Assembly: GCF_026586795.1 (NCBI RefSeq)
Contig: NZ_JAPFGY010000015.1
Location: 1-64,000, forward strand
Reading direction: 5' to 3'
DNA: 64,000 bases
DNA from: Erythrobacter sp. WG
GTDB lineage: Bacteria; Pseudomonadota; Alphaproteobacteria; Sphingomonadales; Sphingomonadaceae
Position numbers and translations under genes: made by a program
In this document: positions 36,300 through 44,610 of the stretch, in pieces
Layout of the letters: each line of letters begins with the position of its first letter
Numbering within the stretch: position 1 is the stretch's first letter
Notes under the pieces: model-generated
What the model saw: only the letters and a program-made list of their open reading frames with translations
Database searches by the model: none
What the model was told of the DNA's origin: nothing

Positions 36300-37499
36300 A
36301 TGAACGCTCCCGCCAACCTTGCCCCGCACAATCCCGGGATGGACGAAGAGACCTTCGAGCAGTTCGCCGAGCAGCTCGCCCGCTACGTGCGCGAGCGGCT
36401 GATCCCCGCCGAGGCGCAGGTGATCGCCGAGGACCGCATTCCCGACGAAATCGTGAACGAAATGCGCGAGATGGGGCTGTTCGGCCTCTCGGTGCCGGAG
36501 GAATATGGCGGCGCGGGGCTCAACACGACGCAATATGCCCGCGTCGTGAACATCATGGCCTATGCCGCGCCCGCCTATCGCTCGATCTTCTCGATCAATG
36601 TAGGGATGTTCGCCAGCGCCTTGAAGAACGGCGCGACGGAAGCCCAGAAGGCCGAGTGGTATCCGAAGATCGCGGAAGGGAAAATCGCCTGCTTCGGCCT
36701 GACCGAACCCGGCTCAGGTAGCGACAGCGCCGCTATGGCGACCACCGCCACGCCTGATCCTGACGGCAACGGCTGGATATTGAACGGCACCAAGCGCTAC
36801 ATCACCAACGCCCCCCATGCCGACGTCGCCCTCATCATGGCGCGGACAGCCAAGGAGGCGCTGCCCAAGAACGCGCACGTCTCGGCGTTTCTGGTGCCGA
36901 TGGACACGCCGGGCGTCTCGCGCGGTTCGCCCGACAGGAAGATGGGGCAATCGGGCTCCCACATCTCGGACATCATGCTCGACGATGTGCGGGTGCCGGG
37001 TGACGCGCTGCTCGGCGGCGAGACCGGCAAGGGCTTCGTCTTCGCGATGAAGAGCCTCGACAACGGCCGCATCAGCGTCGGCGCGGCGGCGACCGGCTAT
37101 GCCCGCCGCGCGCTCGACAGCGCGCTGCGCTACGCCAACGAGCGCAAGGCCTTTGGCGAACCGATCGCCAATTTCCAGCTGATCCAGCAGATGCTCGCCG
37201 ACAGCGAGATCGAGATCTATGCCGCCGAAGCCATGATGAAGGACGTCACCGCCCGCGCCGACCGGGGGGAGAACATTCTGGTGAAGGCCGCCGCCTTCAA
37301 AGTCTTCGCCTCCGAAATGTGCGGCCGCGTCGTCGACCGCGTGGTGCAGATCTACGGCGGCGCCGGCTATCTGGCCGAATACGACGCCGAACGCTTCTTC
37401 CGCGATGCGCGCATCTACCGCATCTACGAAGGCACGACGCAGATCCTCCAGCTCCAGATCGCCAAGCATATGCTGCGCGAGTGGGCGGCCAACGCCTGA
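36300..37499 (+). CDS. Acyl-CoA dehydrogenase
   Basis: This 399-residue FAD-dependent enzyme introduces the alpha-beta double bond in acyl-CoA oxidation. Family segments are FGLTEPGSGSDSAAM near residue 133, ALRYANERKAFGEPIANFQL near 278, and the C-terminal IYRIYEGTTQILQLQIAKHM with the catalytic glutamate in YEGTT. The substrate chain is not readable. It starts a run of acyl-CoA genes: one base separates its stop from the CoA-transferase ATG, so translation is coupled. Confidence 0.93.
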   Translation: MNAPANLAPHNPGMDEETFEQFAEQLARYVRERLIPAEAQVIAEDRIPDEIVNEMREMGLFGLSVPEEYGGAGLNTTQYARVVNIMAYAAPAYRSIFSINVGMFASALKNGATEAQKAEWYPKIAEGKIACFGLTEPGSGSDSAAMATTATPDPDGNGWILNGTKRYITNAPHADVALIMARTAKEALPKNAHVSAFLVPMDTPGVSRGSPDRKMGQSGSHISDIMLDDVRVPGDALLGGETGKGFVFAMKSLDNGRISVGAAATGYARRALDSALRYANERKAFGEPIANFQLIQQMLADSEIEIYAAEAMMKDVTARADRGENILVKAAAFKVFASEMCGRVVDRVVQIYGGAGYLAEYDAERFFRDARIYRIYEGTTQILQLQIAKHMLREWAANA

Positions 37500-37500
37500 G

Positions 37501-38724
37501 ATGTACAACCTCCTCAACGACCTCTCCATCGTCGAAGTCTCGAGCTTCGTCGCCTCGCCCACCGCGGGGCTCTACTGCGCGCAGCTTGGCGCGGAAGTGA
37601 TCCGCGTCGACCACAAGGCGGGCGGGCTCGATTACAACCGCTACATGCTCACCCGCGAGGGGCGCAGCCTCTCGTGGGAGAACCTCAACCGCGCCAAGAA
37701 GTCGGTCGCGCTCGACCTGCAATCTCCGCAAGGGCGCGAGCTGCTGGTGGAGCTTGCGGCCAAGGTCGGCCAGTGCATCACCAACCTGCCCGAGCAGAGC
37801 TTCCTCAGCCATGCCGCGATGCAAGCGAAGCGGGCCGACATGGTGAGCCTCAGGATCATGGGCTGGCACGATGGGCGGCAGGCGATGGATTTTACGGTGA
37901 ACGCCGCGGCGGGTTATCCCCTCATGTGCGGGCCGGAGGAGTGGGACCCGGCGACCGCCCCGCCGGTCAACCAAGTGCTCCCCGCGTGGGACTTCATCAC
38001 CGGGGCCTACGGCGCCTTCGCCATGCTCGCCGCCCTGCGCCACCGCGACCGGACGGGCGAGGGCAGCGAGGTGCGCCTGCCTCTCGGCGACGTCGCGATC
38101 GGGACGATGGCCAACGCCGGATTGCTGGCCGAAGTGCTCTATCGCGGGGGTGACCGCGAGCGATTGGGCAATGCCATATGGGGCGCCTTCGGGCGCGATT
38201 TCCGCAGCCGGGACGGCGTCAGGTTCATGGTCGCCGCGCTCACGCCCAAGCAGTGGAGCGGGCTGGTCAAGGCCTTCGGCGTGGCTGAGGGCATCGCCGC
38301 CCTCGAGGCCGAACACGGCGTCCGCTTCGCCGACGGGGACACCCCGCGCTTCCAGCACCGCGCCGCGCTGTTCGCGCTGTTCCAGCAGGCGGCGGACGGC
38401 ATGGATTACGCCACGCTCGAAGCCCGCATGGCCGCCGAAACCTGCACCTTCGAACGCTACCGCACCGCCTATGAGGCGGCGAACGATCCGGTGCTGGTGG
38501 CAGGCAACCCGCTGTTCGGCCCCGCCCCCGCCAACCCCTCCGGTTTCGCCTACCCCGCCACCCGCAGCTTCGTGAACCTTCCGGGACGCGAGGCAGGCGA
38601 CCCCGCGCCCGCCCCCTATCTTGGCGAGCATTCGGAGGAAGTGCTGGCGGAGAAGCTCGGCCTGTCCTCGGGCGCGATCGGCAAGCTGGTCGATGCGGGA
38701 ACGGTGGCCTTGAGCGACAAGTGA
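37501..38724 (+). CDS. Family III CoA-transferase (CaiB/BaiF)
   Basis: This 407-residue protein with the CaiB/BaiF N-terminus (LSIVEVSSFVASPTAGLYCA, QLGAEVIRVDHK) and NRAKKSVALDLQSPQGRELL moves CoA between carboxylic acids. It probably loads the pathway substrate onto CoA. The ATG at 37501 is immediately after the acyl-CoA dehydrogenase stop. The C-terminal half keeps the TGEGSEVRLPLGDVAIG segment of the family. The specific acids are unknown. A repeat element separates it from the thiolase gene. Confidence 0.9.
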   Translation: MYNLLNDLSIVEVSSFVASPTAGLYCAQLGAEVIRVDHKAGGLDYNRYMLTREGRSLSWENLNRAKKSVALDLQSPQGRELLVELAAKVGQCITNLPEQSFLSHAAMQAKRADMVSLRIMGWHDGRQAMDFTVNAAAGYPLMCGPEEWDPATAPPVNQVLPAWDFITGAYGAFAMLAALRHRDRTGEGSEVRLPLGDVAIGTMANAGLLAEVLYRGGDRERLGNAIWGAFGRDFRSRDGVRFMVAALTPKQWSGLVKAFGVAEGIAALEAEHGVRFADGDTPRFQHRAALFALFQQAADGMDYATLEARMAAETCTFERYRTAYEAANDPVLVAGNPLFGPAPANPSGFAYPATRSFVNLPGREAGDPAPAPYLGEHSEEVLAEKLGLSSGAIGKLVDAGTVALSDK

Positions 38725-38730
38725 CACCCC

Positions 38731-38800
38731 ATCCGTTCGTGTCGAGCGCAGTCGAGACACCTGCGCAAGGCCTCTCGACTTCGCTCGAGGCGAACGGAAT
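38731..38800. repeat. Family A palindromic repeat inside an operon
   Basis: ATCCGTTCGTGTCGAGCGCA at the left and CTCGAGGCGAACGGAAT at the right form inverted arms around the family core. It lies between codirectional CoA-transferase and thiolase genes, where it could act as an mRNA processing or attenuation hairpin. Confidence 0.85.
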
Positions 38801-38818
38801 TGTTGGAGAATTGATAGC

Positions 38819-40045
38819 ATGACCAGACGCGCCGCCATTTGCACCCCCCTGCGCACCCCGGTGGGCAAGTTCCTCGGCGGGCTTGCGGGGCTGAATGCGG
38901 GCCAACTGGGCGCGGTGATCCTCAAGGCGCTGATTGAGCGCTCGGGCATCGATCCGGCGCGGGTGGACGATGTCGTGTTCTCGCAGGGCTACGGCAATGG
39001 CGAGGCCCCCGCGATCGGCCACTGGAGCTGGCTTGCGGCTGGCCTGCCGATCGAAGTCCCCGGTTTCCAGCTGGACCGCCGCTGCGGTTCCGGCGTGCAG
39101 GCGGTGGCGACCGCGGCGATGATGGTCGAGACCGGGATGGCCGACGTGGTGGTTGCGGGCGGCGTCGAGAGCATGTCGAACGTCGAGCACTACACCCTCG
39201 CCGCGCGCGGGGGCGTCAGGATGGGCGACATGGTGCTGCATGACCGCCTCAGCAGGGGCCGCGTGATGAGCCAGCCGATCGAGCGCTTCGGGGTCATCAC
39301 CGGGATGATCGAGACCGCCGAAAACCTCGCCAAGGACTACGGCATCACCCGCGAGGAGGCCGACGCCTTCGCCGTCCGCTCGCACCAAAACGCTACTCGC
39401 GCCTGGGCCGAGGGCAAGTTTGCCGAACAGCTCGTCCCCGTCACCATCCCGAGCCGCAAGGGTGAATCCGTGGTCTTCGACCATGACGAAGGCTATCGCA
39501 CCGACGCCTCGATGGAGACCCTCGGCAAGCTCGCCCCCATCGACCTACGCCGCGATCCGCAAGCCATTGTAACGGCGGGCAATGCCAGCCAGCAGAACGA
39601 CGCGGCGGCAGCCTGCCTCGTGGTCGCGGAGGACAAGCTCGGGGAGCTCGGCCTCACCCCGATGCTGTGGTTCGGCGGCTGGGCGGCGGCGGGCTGCGAT
39701 CCGGCGCGCATGGGGATCGGCCCGGTGCCTGCGGTCGAGCGCCTGTTTGAACGGCGCGGGTATAGCTGGGACGATATCGGGCTGGTCGAATTGAACGAGG
39801 CCTTCGCGCCGCAGGTGCTCAGCGTTCTCAAGGGCTGGGGCTGGTCGCAGGATGATTCGCGCCACGAGATCCTCAACGTCAACGGTTCGGGGATCAGCCT
39901 CGGCCATCCCATCGGCGCCACCGGAGGCCGCATCCTCGCCGACATGGCGCACGAGATGCACCGCCGCGGCGTGCGCTATGGCCTTGAAACCATGTGCATT
40001 GGTGGCGGCCAGGGGATCGCCGCCGTGTTCGAGCGGGCGGCATGA
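38819..40045 (+). CDS. Thiolase (acetyl-CoA C-acyltransferase)
   Basis: This 408-residue thiolase has its nucleophilic cysteine in LDRRCGSGVQAVATA near residue 88, the histidine in GISLGHPIGATGGRI near 360 and the second cysteine in TMCIGGGQGIA near 390. It performs thiolytic cleavage of 3-ketoacyl-CoA or the reverse condensation. Context (dehydrogenase, CoA-transferase and a dehydratase) favours degradation. The stop overlaps the next gene by ATGA (40042-40045). Confidence 0.93.
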   Translation: MTRRAAICTPLRTPVGKFLGGLAGLNAGQLGAVILKALIERSGIDPARVDDVVFSQGYGNGEAPAIGHWSWLAAGLPIEVPGFQLDRRCGSGVQAVATAAMMVETGMADVVVAGGVESMSNVEHYTLAARGGVRMGDMVLHDRLSRGRVMSQPIERFGVITGMIETAENLAKDYGITREEADAFAVRSHQNATRAWAEGKFAEQLVPVTIPSRKGESVVFDHDEGYRTDASMETLGKLAPIDLRRDPQAIVTAGNASQQNDAAAACLVVAEDKLGELGLTPMLWFGGWAAAGCDPARMGIGPVPAVERLFERRGYSWDDIGLVELNEAFAPQVLSVLKGWGWSQDDSRHEILNVNGSGISLGHPIGATGGRILADMAHEMHRRGVRYGLETMCIGGGQGIAAVFERAA

Positions 40046-40890
40046 GCTACGATGCGTGGATCGGGCGCGAGATCCGCGCCAAGGACCGGCTGGACGAGGG
40101 GCTGGCGGCGCGCTGGCTCGCCACCTTCGACCTTGCGACACCGCATCCCCCGATCATGCCGCAGGGCATCCACTTCGCGCTCTGCACACCGCAAGCGCCC
40201 ACCGCCAAGCTGGGCGAGGACGGGCATCCGGCACGGGAGGACGGCGCGGACAGCTTTCTCCCGTCCTTCCAGATGCCGCGCCGGATGTGGGCATCTTCGA
40301 CGATCCACTTCCACGCCCCGATCGCCATCGGCGCGGTCATTGCGCAGACCAGCCGGATCGCCGCGATCAGCGAAAAGCAGGGCTCCACCGGGCCGCTCGC
40401 CTTTGTCGATGTTTCACGTGAAACACGCGCCAACGGCACGCTGGCGGTGGTCGAGACCCAGTCTATCGTCTACCGAGAGGCGGCTAACCCGGGTCAAGCG
40501 CTCGCTCCGCCCCCTCTGGGCGAGGCAAGCTTTTCGCCCGAGGGCTGGGACGCGCACCGCGTCCTCACCCCCGATCCGCGCCTGCTGTTCCGATACTCGG
40601 CGCTGACCTTCAACACCCACCGCATCCATTACGACGCGCCCTATGCCAGCGAGGTCGAGCGCTATCGCGGCCTCGTGGTGCATGGCCCGCTGATCGCGAG
40701 CCTGCTGCTGCAACTGGCCGCCCGCGAGCTTGGCGAGAACCGGCTGCGCGCATTCCGATTCCGCGGCCTCTCCCCCGCCATCGCGGGCGAGCCGCTGCAT
40801 CTTGTGATGCGCGCCAGCGCCGAGGGTTACGAGCTGGCGGCGTTTGCAGGCGACGGGCGGCAGGTGACGGCGGCGAGCGCGGCGCTCTGA
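40042..40890 (+). CDS. FAS1-like / MaoC-type hydratase (HTD2-like)
   Basis: This 282-residue double hot-dog protein resembles mesaconyl-C4-CoA hydratase/HTD2-type dehydratases. There is an N-terminal FAS1-like dehydratase half, then a C-terminal half containing LTFNTHRIHYDAPYASEVER, the MaoC-like hydratase region with its D/H pair, and VVHGPLIASLLLQL. It would hydrate an enoyl-CoA in the upstream pathway. The parS palindrome lies in frame within it and encodes residues D123 to T128 (DVSRET). It ends just before a C-family repeat. Confidence 0.82.
   Translation: MSYDAWIGREIRAKDRLDEGLAARWLATFDLATPHPPIMPQGIHFALCTPQAPTAKLGEDGHPAREDGADSFLPSFQMPRRMWASSTIHFHAPIAIGAVIAQTSRIAAISEKQGSTGPLAFVDVSRETRANGTLAVVETQSIVYREAANPGQALAPPPLGEASFSPEGWDAHRVLTPDPRLLFRYSALTFNTHRIHYDAPYASEVERYRGLVVHGPLIASLLLQLAARELGENRLRAFRFRGLSPAIAGEPLHLVMRASAEGYELAAFAGDGRQVTAASAAL
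40410..40425. promoter_or_regulatory. parS: Second parS site, inside a coding region
   Basis: An exact TGTTTCACGTGAAACA palindrome, identical to the site at 24206, is read through by the hydratase gene as codons for residues 123-128. parS sites within genes are well known, for example within spo0J of Bacillus subtilis. It lies 16.2 kb from the first copy. Confidence 0.93.
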
Positions 40891-41000
40891 CCTCCCCTCC
40901 CCTTGGGGAGGGGCTGGGGGTGGGGGCTCCACGCCAGCGGCCACGTGCGAGGCCTTTCGGCCTCGCCCCACCCCCGGCTCTTCCCTGAAGGGAGGGGAGA
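40891..41000. repeat. G/C-tract palindromic repeat, family C, long copy
   Basis: CCTCCCCTCCCCTTGGGGAG at the left and CTTCCCTGAAGGGAGGGGAG at the right flank GGGCTGGGGGTGGGG and CCCCACCCCCGGCTC, which pair. It fills the space between the convergent hydratase and PPK2 genes and could terminate both. Confidence 0.85.
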
Positions 41001-41007
41001 CGAGTGC

Positions 41008-41799
41008 CTACCCCTCCCAGTCCGCAATCGGCTTCAGCACGCCGAAGGTCTCCTTCACCGGCGCCCGGCCGAGCTCGGGGAAGTCGATCGCCTCGGGAAC
41101 CTCGTGGGTGTCGGGCACCCGCGACAGCAGGTCACGGATCAGCGTCAGCCGCCCGCGGCGCTGGTCGTTGAAATCGACGAGAGTCCAAGGGGCGTGCTTC
41201 GTATGCGTCGCCTTCAGCATCGCCTCGCGCGCGCGGGTGTAATCATCATATTTCGCGCGGGCGGCGAGATCGATGGGCGACAGCTTCCAGCGCTTCAGCG
41301 GATCGTCGAGCCGCTCGCGCAGGCGCTCCTCCTGGCGTTCCTGATCGGCGGCGAGCCAGTATTTGAACAGCAGGATGCCGTCGTCGACCAGCAGCTTCTC
41401 GAAGGCGGGCGCCGCCTTGAGGAAGGCCTTCACCTGCTCGGGCGAGGCATAGCCCATCACTGTCTCGACGCCCGCGCGGTTGTACCATGACCGGTCGAAG
41501 AGCACGATCTCGCCGGCGGTCGGCAGGTGGGCGACATAGCGCTGGAAATACCACTGGCCGAGTTCGGCCTCGGTCGGCTTGGGCAGCGCGACCGTGCGGC
41601 ACTGGCGCGGGTTGAGATCGCGCGAGACCGCGCCGATCGCCCCGCCCTTGCCCGCCGTGTCGCGGCCCTCGAACAGCACCACCACCCGCGCCCCGCTCGC
41701 CTTCACCCAGCGCGCCATGCTGACCAGCTCGAGCGTCAGCGGTGCAAGGGCCGCTTCGTAATCCTTGCGCTTCATGCCCATCGGCGTCCCCCCTTTCAT
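41008..41799 (-). CDS. ppk2: Polyphosphate kinase 2 (PPK2)
   Basis: This 263-residue P-loop kinase uses inorganic polyphosphate to phosphorylate nucleotides or the reverse. Walker A is FEGRDTAGKGGAIGA near residue 45, Walker B is IVLFDRSWYNRAGVE near 97, and a lid region RLDDPLKRWKLSPID follows near 165. The length matches class I single-domain PPK2. The start may be 41799 or the second methionine near 41781. It faces phhA divergently across only 36 bp. Confidence 0.93.
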   Translation of the reverse strand: MKGGTPMGMKRKDYEAALAPLTLELVSMARWVKASGARVVVLFEGRDTAGKGGAIGAVSRDLNPRQCRTVALPKPTEAELGQWYFQRYVAHLPTAGEIVLFDRSWYNRAGVETVMGYASPEQVKAFLKAAPAFEKLLVDDGILLFKYWLAADQERQEERLRERLDDPLKRWKLSPIDLAARAKYDDYTRAREAMLKATHTKHAPWTLVDFNDQRRGRLTLIRDLLSRVPDTHEVPEAIDFPELGRAPVKETFGVLKPIADWEG

Positions 41800-41835
41800 T
41801 GTCCCGTCGGCGCGAAAGTAGTATCATCTGAAACC

Positions 41836-42774
41836 ATGGCAACTCTCGCAGACCCCCAGCCCGATTTCGCAACCCTGCCAGAGATGGCGGCGGAAGTCTT
41901 CACCGCGCCCCTCGCGCGGCCCGCGCACGTCAGCGAGGACTGGCTCGAGCCCGCGCAGACCGCTTACACGGCTGAGGATCACGCGGTGTGGGACGATCTC
42001 TTCGCGCGCCAGATGGAGGTGCTCCCCGGAAGGGCGTGCAGCGCCTTCATGGCGGGGCTGGAGAAGCTCGATCTGGGGCGCGGCGGGGTGCCCGAATTCG
42101 GCCAGCTTTCCGAGGAACTGGGCGCGCTCACCGGGTGGAGCGTGGTGCCGGTGCCGATGCTGATCCCCGATCACGTGTTCTTCTGGCACCTTGCCAACCG
42201 GCGCTTTCCGGCGGGGAACTTCATCCGCACGCGCGAGACCTTCGACTACATCGAAGAACCCGACGTCTTCCACGACGTGTTCGGCCACGTGCCGATGCTC
42301 ACCGATCCCACCTATGCCGACTATATGCAGGAATATGGCCGCGCCGGGTGGAAGGCGATGCGCTACAACCGGCTGAAGGCGCTGGGTGCGCTCTACTGGT
42401 ATACGGTGGAGTTCGGGCTGATCGAGGAGGCGGGCGCGGTGCGGGCCTATGGCGCTGGCATCCTGTCGGGGCCGACCGAGGCGAAGTTCGCAGTTGAGGC
42501 GGAGAGCCCCAACCGCATCATGCTCAACGTCGACCGGGTGATGCGCACCGATTACGTGATCAGCGACCTGCAACCGACCTATTTCGTGATCGAGAGCTTC
42601 GCCGATCTCTACCGCCAGACGGTGGAGCGCGATTTCGACCGGCTCTATCGCAGCCTGCCGGCCGGCTTCACCTACGCCAACAGCGCGGTGATCGATGTCG
42701 ACAACGTGCTGCACCGGGGCAGCCAGGAATACCACCTGCGCGGCGGGCGGGGCAGCGGGGCGGCGCCGGTCTAG
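41836..42774 (+). CDS. phhA: Phenylalanine 4-monooxygenase
   Basis: This 312-residue non-haem iron, pterin-dependent hydroxylase makes tyrosine from phenylalanine. The iron ligands are the two histidines in VFHDVFGHVPML near residue 155 and the glutamate in YWYTVEFGLIEE near 196. IPDHVFFWHLANRRFPAGNF is the pterin-side segment. No regulatory ACT domain is present, as usual for bacteria. Pterin carbinolamine dehydratase (phhB) is not adjacent. Confidence 0.95.
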   Translation: MATLADPQPDFATLPEMAAEVFTAPLARPAHVSEDWLEPAQTAYTAEDHAVWDDLFARQMEVLPGRACSAFMAGLEKLDLGRGGVPEFGQLSEELGALTGWSVVPVPMLIPDHVFFWHLANRRFPAGNFIRTRETFDYIEEPDVFHDVFGHVPMLTDPTYADYMQEYGRAGWKAMRYNRLKALGALYWYTVEFGLIEEAGAVRAYGAGILSGPTEAKFAVEAESPNRIMLNVDRVMRTDYVISDLQPTYFVIESFADLYRQTVERDFDRLYRSLPAGFTYANSAVIDVDNVLHRGSQEYHLRGGRGSGAAPV

Positions 42775-42794
42775 AGCGGTTTAGCGCGACGCAA

Positions 42795-42824
42795 GGCGGC
42801 CCGGAACCGCAGTTCCGGGCCGCC
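42795..42824. terminator. Hairpin terminator between convergent genes
   Basis: A perfect 13-bp stem GGCGGCCCGGAAC with GTTCCGGGCCGCC and a 4-nt loop is followed by CTTTCG. The T-run is short, but the position between phhA and a convergent small lipoprotein gene supports a terminator role. Confidence 0.75.
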
Positions 42825-42865
42825 CTTTCGCGCTTCGACCTGAACCGGCCGCGGCGCCTTTGCGA

Positions 42866-43141
42866 TTATTGGGCCGACGGGGTCGCCGTGCCGTTGTCCA
42901 TCGCCTCGCCCTGCTTTTCCATGGCGTCGGCCTTGTCCTCGGCGCGGTCGACCATCGCATCTTCCTGCGCGTCGGTGATCTGGCCGGCGTCTTCCATGGC
43001 TTCGGCCTTGTCGGCGACGGCTTCGGCGTTCTGCTCGCCGGCGTCTTCCATCGCGTTTTCGTTGGGGCCTTCACAGGCGGCGAGCGAAAGGCCGAGCGCG
43101 GCGGCGATCAGCGTGGCGGTGTGCTTCGCGGTAAACTTCAT
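42866..43141 (-). CDS. Small acidic lipoprotein
   Basis: This 91-residue protein has a lipoprotein signal (TATLIAAALGLSLAACEGP) and a highly acidic, alanine-rich, low-complexity mature segment with repeats of the type ADKAEAMEDAG and EDKADAMEKQG. These may form a helix or coiled coil. The start at 43141 is chosen because it gives the signal. Function unknown. Confidence 0.7.
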   Translation of the reverse strand: MKFTAKHTATLIAAALGLSLAACEGPNENAMEDAGEQNAEAVADKAEAMEDAGQITDAQEDAMVDRAEDKADAMEKQGEAMDNGTATPSAQ

Positions 43142-43233
43142 CGTGTTCTCCATCATGAGGCGAGGCGTGCCGATGCCTGCCTGGCCCGGCACTATCGCCG
43201 GGCGGAGGAGAAGTTCCACGGACCTGCGAAAAT

Positions 43234-43497
43234 TCAGGTGTGGGAGCGCAGCTTGCGACCCGCGATGGCGTGATAGAGCACCAGGGCAAAGCCGGTCGCG
43301 GCAAGGGCCGTTCCGAGGCTCATGAGAGACAGGCTGCCGATCATCGTGCCGTCATTGGCGATTTCGCCGGCGGTGACCGAGACCACCATGCCGAGCGCGA
43401 TCTGGCGCAGGATATCGCCCGGCGCCTCGGTCCGGGCGAGGATCGAGGCCAGCCAGCCCAGCGTTCCCCCCAACACGATCAGCACCAACAGCGCCAT
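43234..43497 (-). CDS. GlsB/YeaQ/YmgE-like membrane protein
   Basis: This 87-residue protein has three hydrophobic segments. The first part, GGTLGWLASILARTEAPGDI then IALGMVVSVTAGE, is the pattern of the YeaQ/YmgE (transglycosylase-associated) family of small inner-membrane proteins often linked to stress. The start at 43497 matches the family N-terminus. It precedes a small lipoprotein gene on the same strand by 92 bp. Confidence 0.75.
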   Translation of the reverse strand: MALLVLIVLGGTLGWLASILARTEAPGDILRQIALGMVVSVTAGEIANDGTMIGSLSLMSLGTALAATGFALVLYHAIAGRKLRSHT

Positions 43498-43600
43498 TTT
43501 CGCCTTCGTCTTCCTGCTTGTGGCCGGCACCGCGCCGGCTCCCCTCCCCAATGAGCGTGGGGGCAAGCGGTTCCGACAATTGTGCAAGGGCGCGCCGCGA

Positions 43601-44404
43601 TCAGCGCAAGGTCAGCCAGACGAGCCCGATCACGCCGGCGACGATGCGGTACCAGGCGAAGGGTGCAAAGCCGACGCGGGTGATGATCGCGATGAAGGCC
43701 TTCACGACCACCAGTGCGGTGAAGAACCCGGCGAGGGAGCCGATCCCGATCAGCGTGTAATCGTGCGGGGTGAGGCCGCCGCCGTACTTGGCGAGCTGGT
43801 ACACGGTCGCGCCCGTCAAGGTCGGCACGGCGAGGAAGAAGCTGAATTCGGCGGCGGTCTTGCGGTCGACCCCGAAGGCCATCGCGCCGAGGATGGTCGC
43901 GCCCGAGCGGCTCACCCCGGGGATCATCGCAAGGCACTGGACGATGCCGACGAGGATCGCGGTCTTCAGCGGCACGCCCGATACGCCCGGCCCGGTCGCG
44001 GGCGGGTTCGCCCAGCGCTCGATGGCGAGGATCGCGACGCCGCCGATAATCAGCGCCCAGCACACGATCACCGCGTTGCCGAGCAGGGTCTCGATATAGT
44101 CGCCGAACACGAGGCCGAGGATCACCGCCGGGAAGAAGGCGACGAGCAGGTTGCGCACGAAGGCGATCGCGCCCCGCTCGAAACCCAGCAGGCCCTTGGC
44201 GACGTCCCAGAAGGTCCGCCAGTAGAGCACCACGATGGCAAGGATCGCGGCGGGCTGGATGGCGATGTTGAACACCTCCCAGTCGGCCTGGTCGAAGCCG
44301 AGCAGTTCGGTGCCGAGGATCAGGTGCCCGGTCGAGGAGACGGGCAGGAACTCGGTCAGCCCCTCGAGAATGCCGAGGAGGATGGCGGCGAGGTAATCGT
44401 TCAT
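43601..44404 (-). CDS. uppP: Undecaprenyl-diphosphate phosphatase
   Basis: This 267-residue inner-membrane enzyme recycles undecaprenyl pyrophosphate for peptidoglycan and polysaccharide synthesis. It has the two signature segments EGLTEFLPVSSTGHLIL (residues 14-30) and CLAMIPGVSRSGATI (near 155), and about eight membrane helices. Full length and intact active site. It is separated from the upstream M13 peptidase gene by a hairpin-rich gap. Confidence 0.96.
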   Translation of the reverse strand: MNDYLAAILLGILEGLTEFLPVSSTGHLILGTELLGFDQADWEVFNIAIQPAAILAIVVLYWRTFWDVAKGLLGFERGAIAFVRNLLVAFFPAVILGLVFGDYIETLLGNAVIVCWALIIGGVAILAIERWANPPATGPGVSGVPLKTAILVGIVQCLAMIPGVSRSGATILGAMAFGVDRKTAAEFSFFLAVPTLTGATVYQLAKYGGGLTPHDYTLIGIGSLAGFFTALVVVKAFIAIITRVGFAPFAWYRIVAGVIGLVWLTLR

Positions 44405-44448
44405 GGGCGCGGTGCTTCGACGAGGGGCTGCCCCAAGTCAAACCGAAA

Positions 44449-44476
44449 AGGCCCGCCCCGATTGCGGGGCGGGCCT
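44449..44476 (-). terminator. Terminator of the M13 peptidase gene
   Basis: A perfect 12-bp stem AGGCCCGCCCCG with CGGGGCGGGCCT and an ATTG tetraloop. On the minus strand it is followed by a T-tract (TTTTC), so it ends transcription from the M13 peptidase gene before uppP. Three more stem-loops lie between it and the peptidase stop. Confidence 0.8.
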
Positions 44477-44543
44477 CTCTGACTTGGACGGCCCGGCCCG
44501 CCTAGGACGGGCCGCGAGCGCACGCGCGCGAGCCGCAGGCGAT

Positions 44544-44596
44544 CAGGCCCGCCAGGGCCTGAAGCTCGCCGAGGACGTGCCCGCGGAGGCGGGCAC
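44544..44596. repeat. Two adjacent stem-loops in the uppP/M13 gap
   Basis: CAGGCCC-GCCA-GGGCCTG at 44544-44561 and GTGCCCGC-GGAG-GCGGGCAC at 44577-44596 are perfect small hairpins with four-base loops. A third stem, CGGCCCG with CGGGCCG, lies at 44489-44514. Together with the terminator they form a line of hairpins. Confidence 0.6.
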
Positions 44597-44610
44597 GCAC
44601 ACAGAAACGC

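Noticed and set aside
34532..36331. Minus-strand frame of about 600 codons
   Set aside because: Ser/Ala/Arg-rich sequence crossing several genes, including the beta-helix gene in another frame and two lipoprotein genes on the opposite strand; no family features.
24206..40425. Presence of the replication origin itself between the parS sites
   Set aside because: No dnaA, parAB or gidAB genes and no cluster of DnaA boxes were seen; only proximity is supported.
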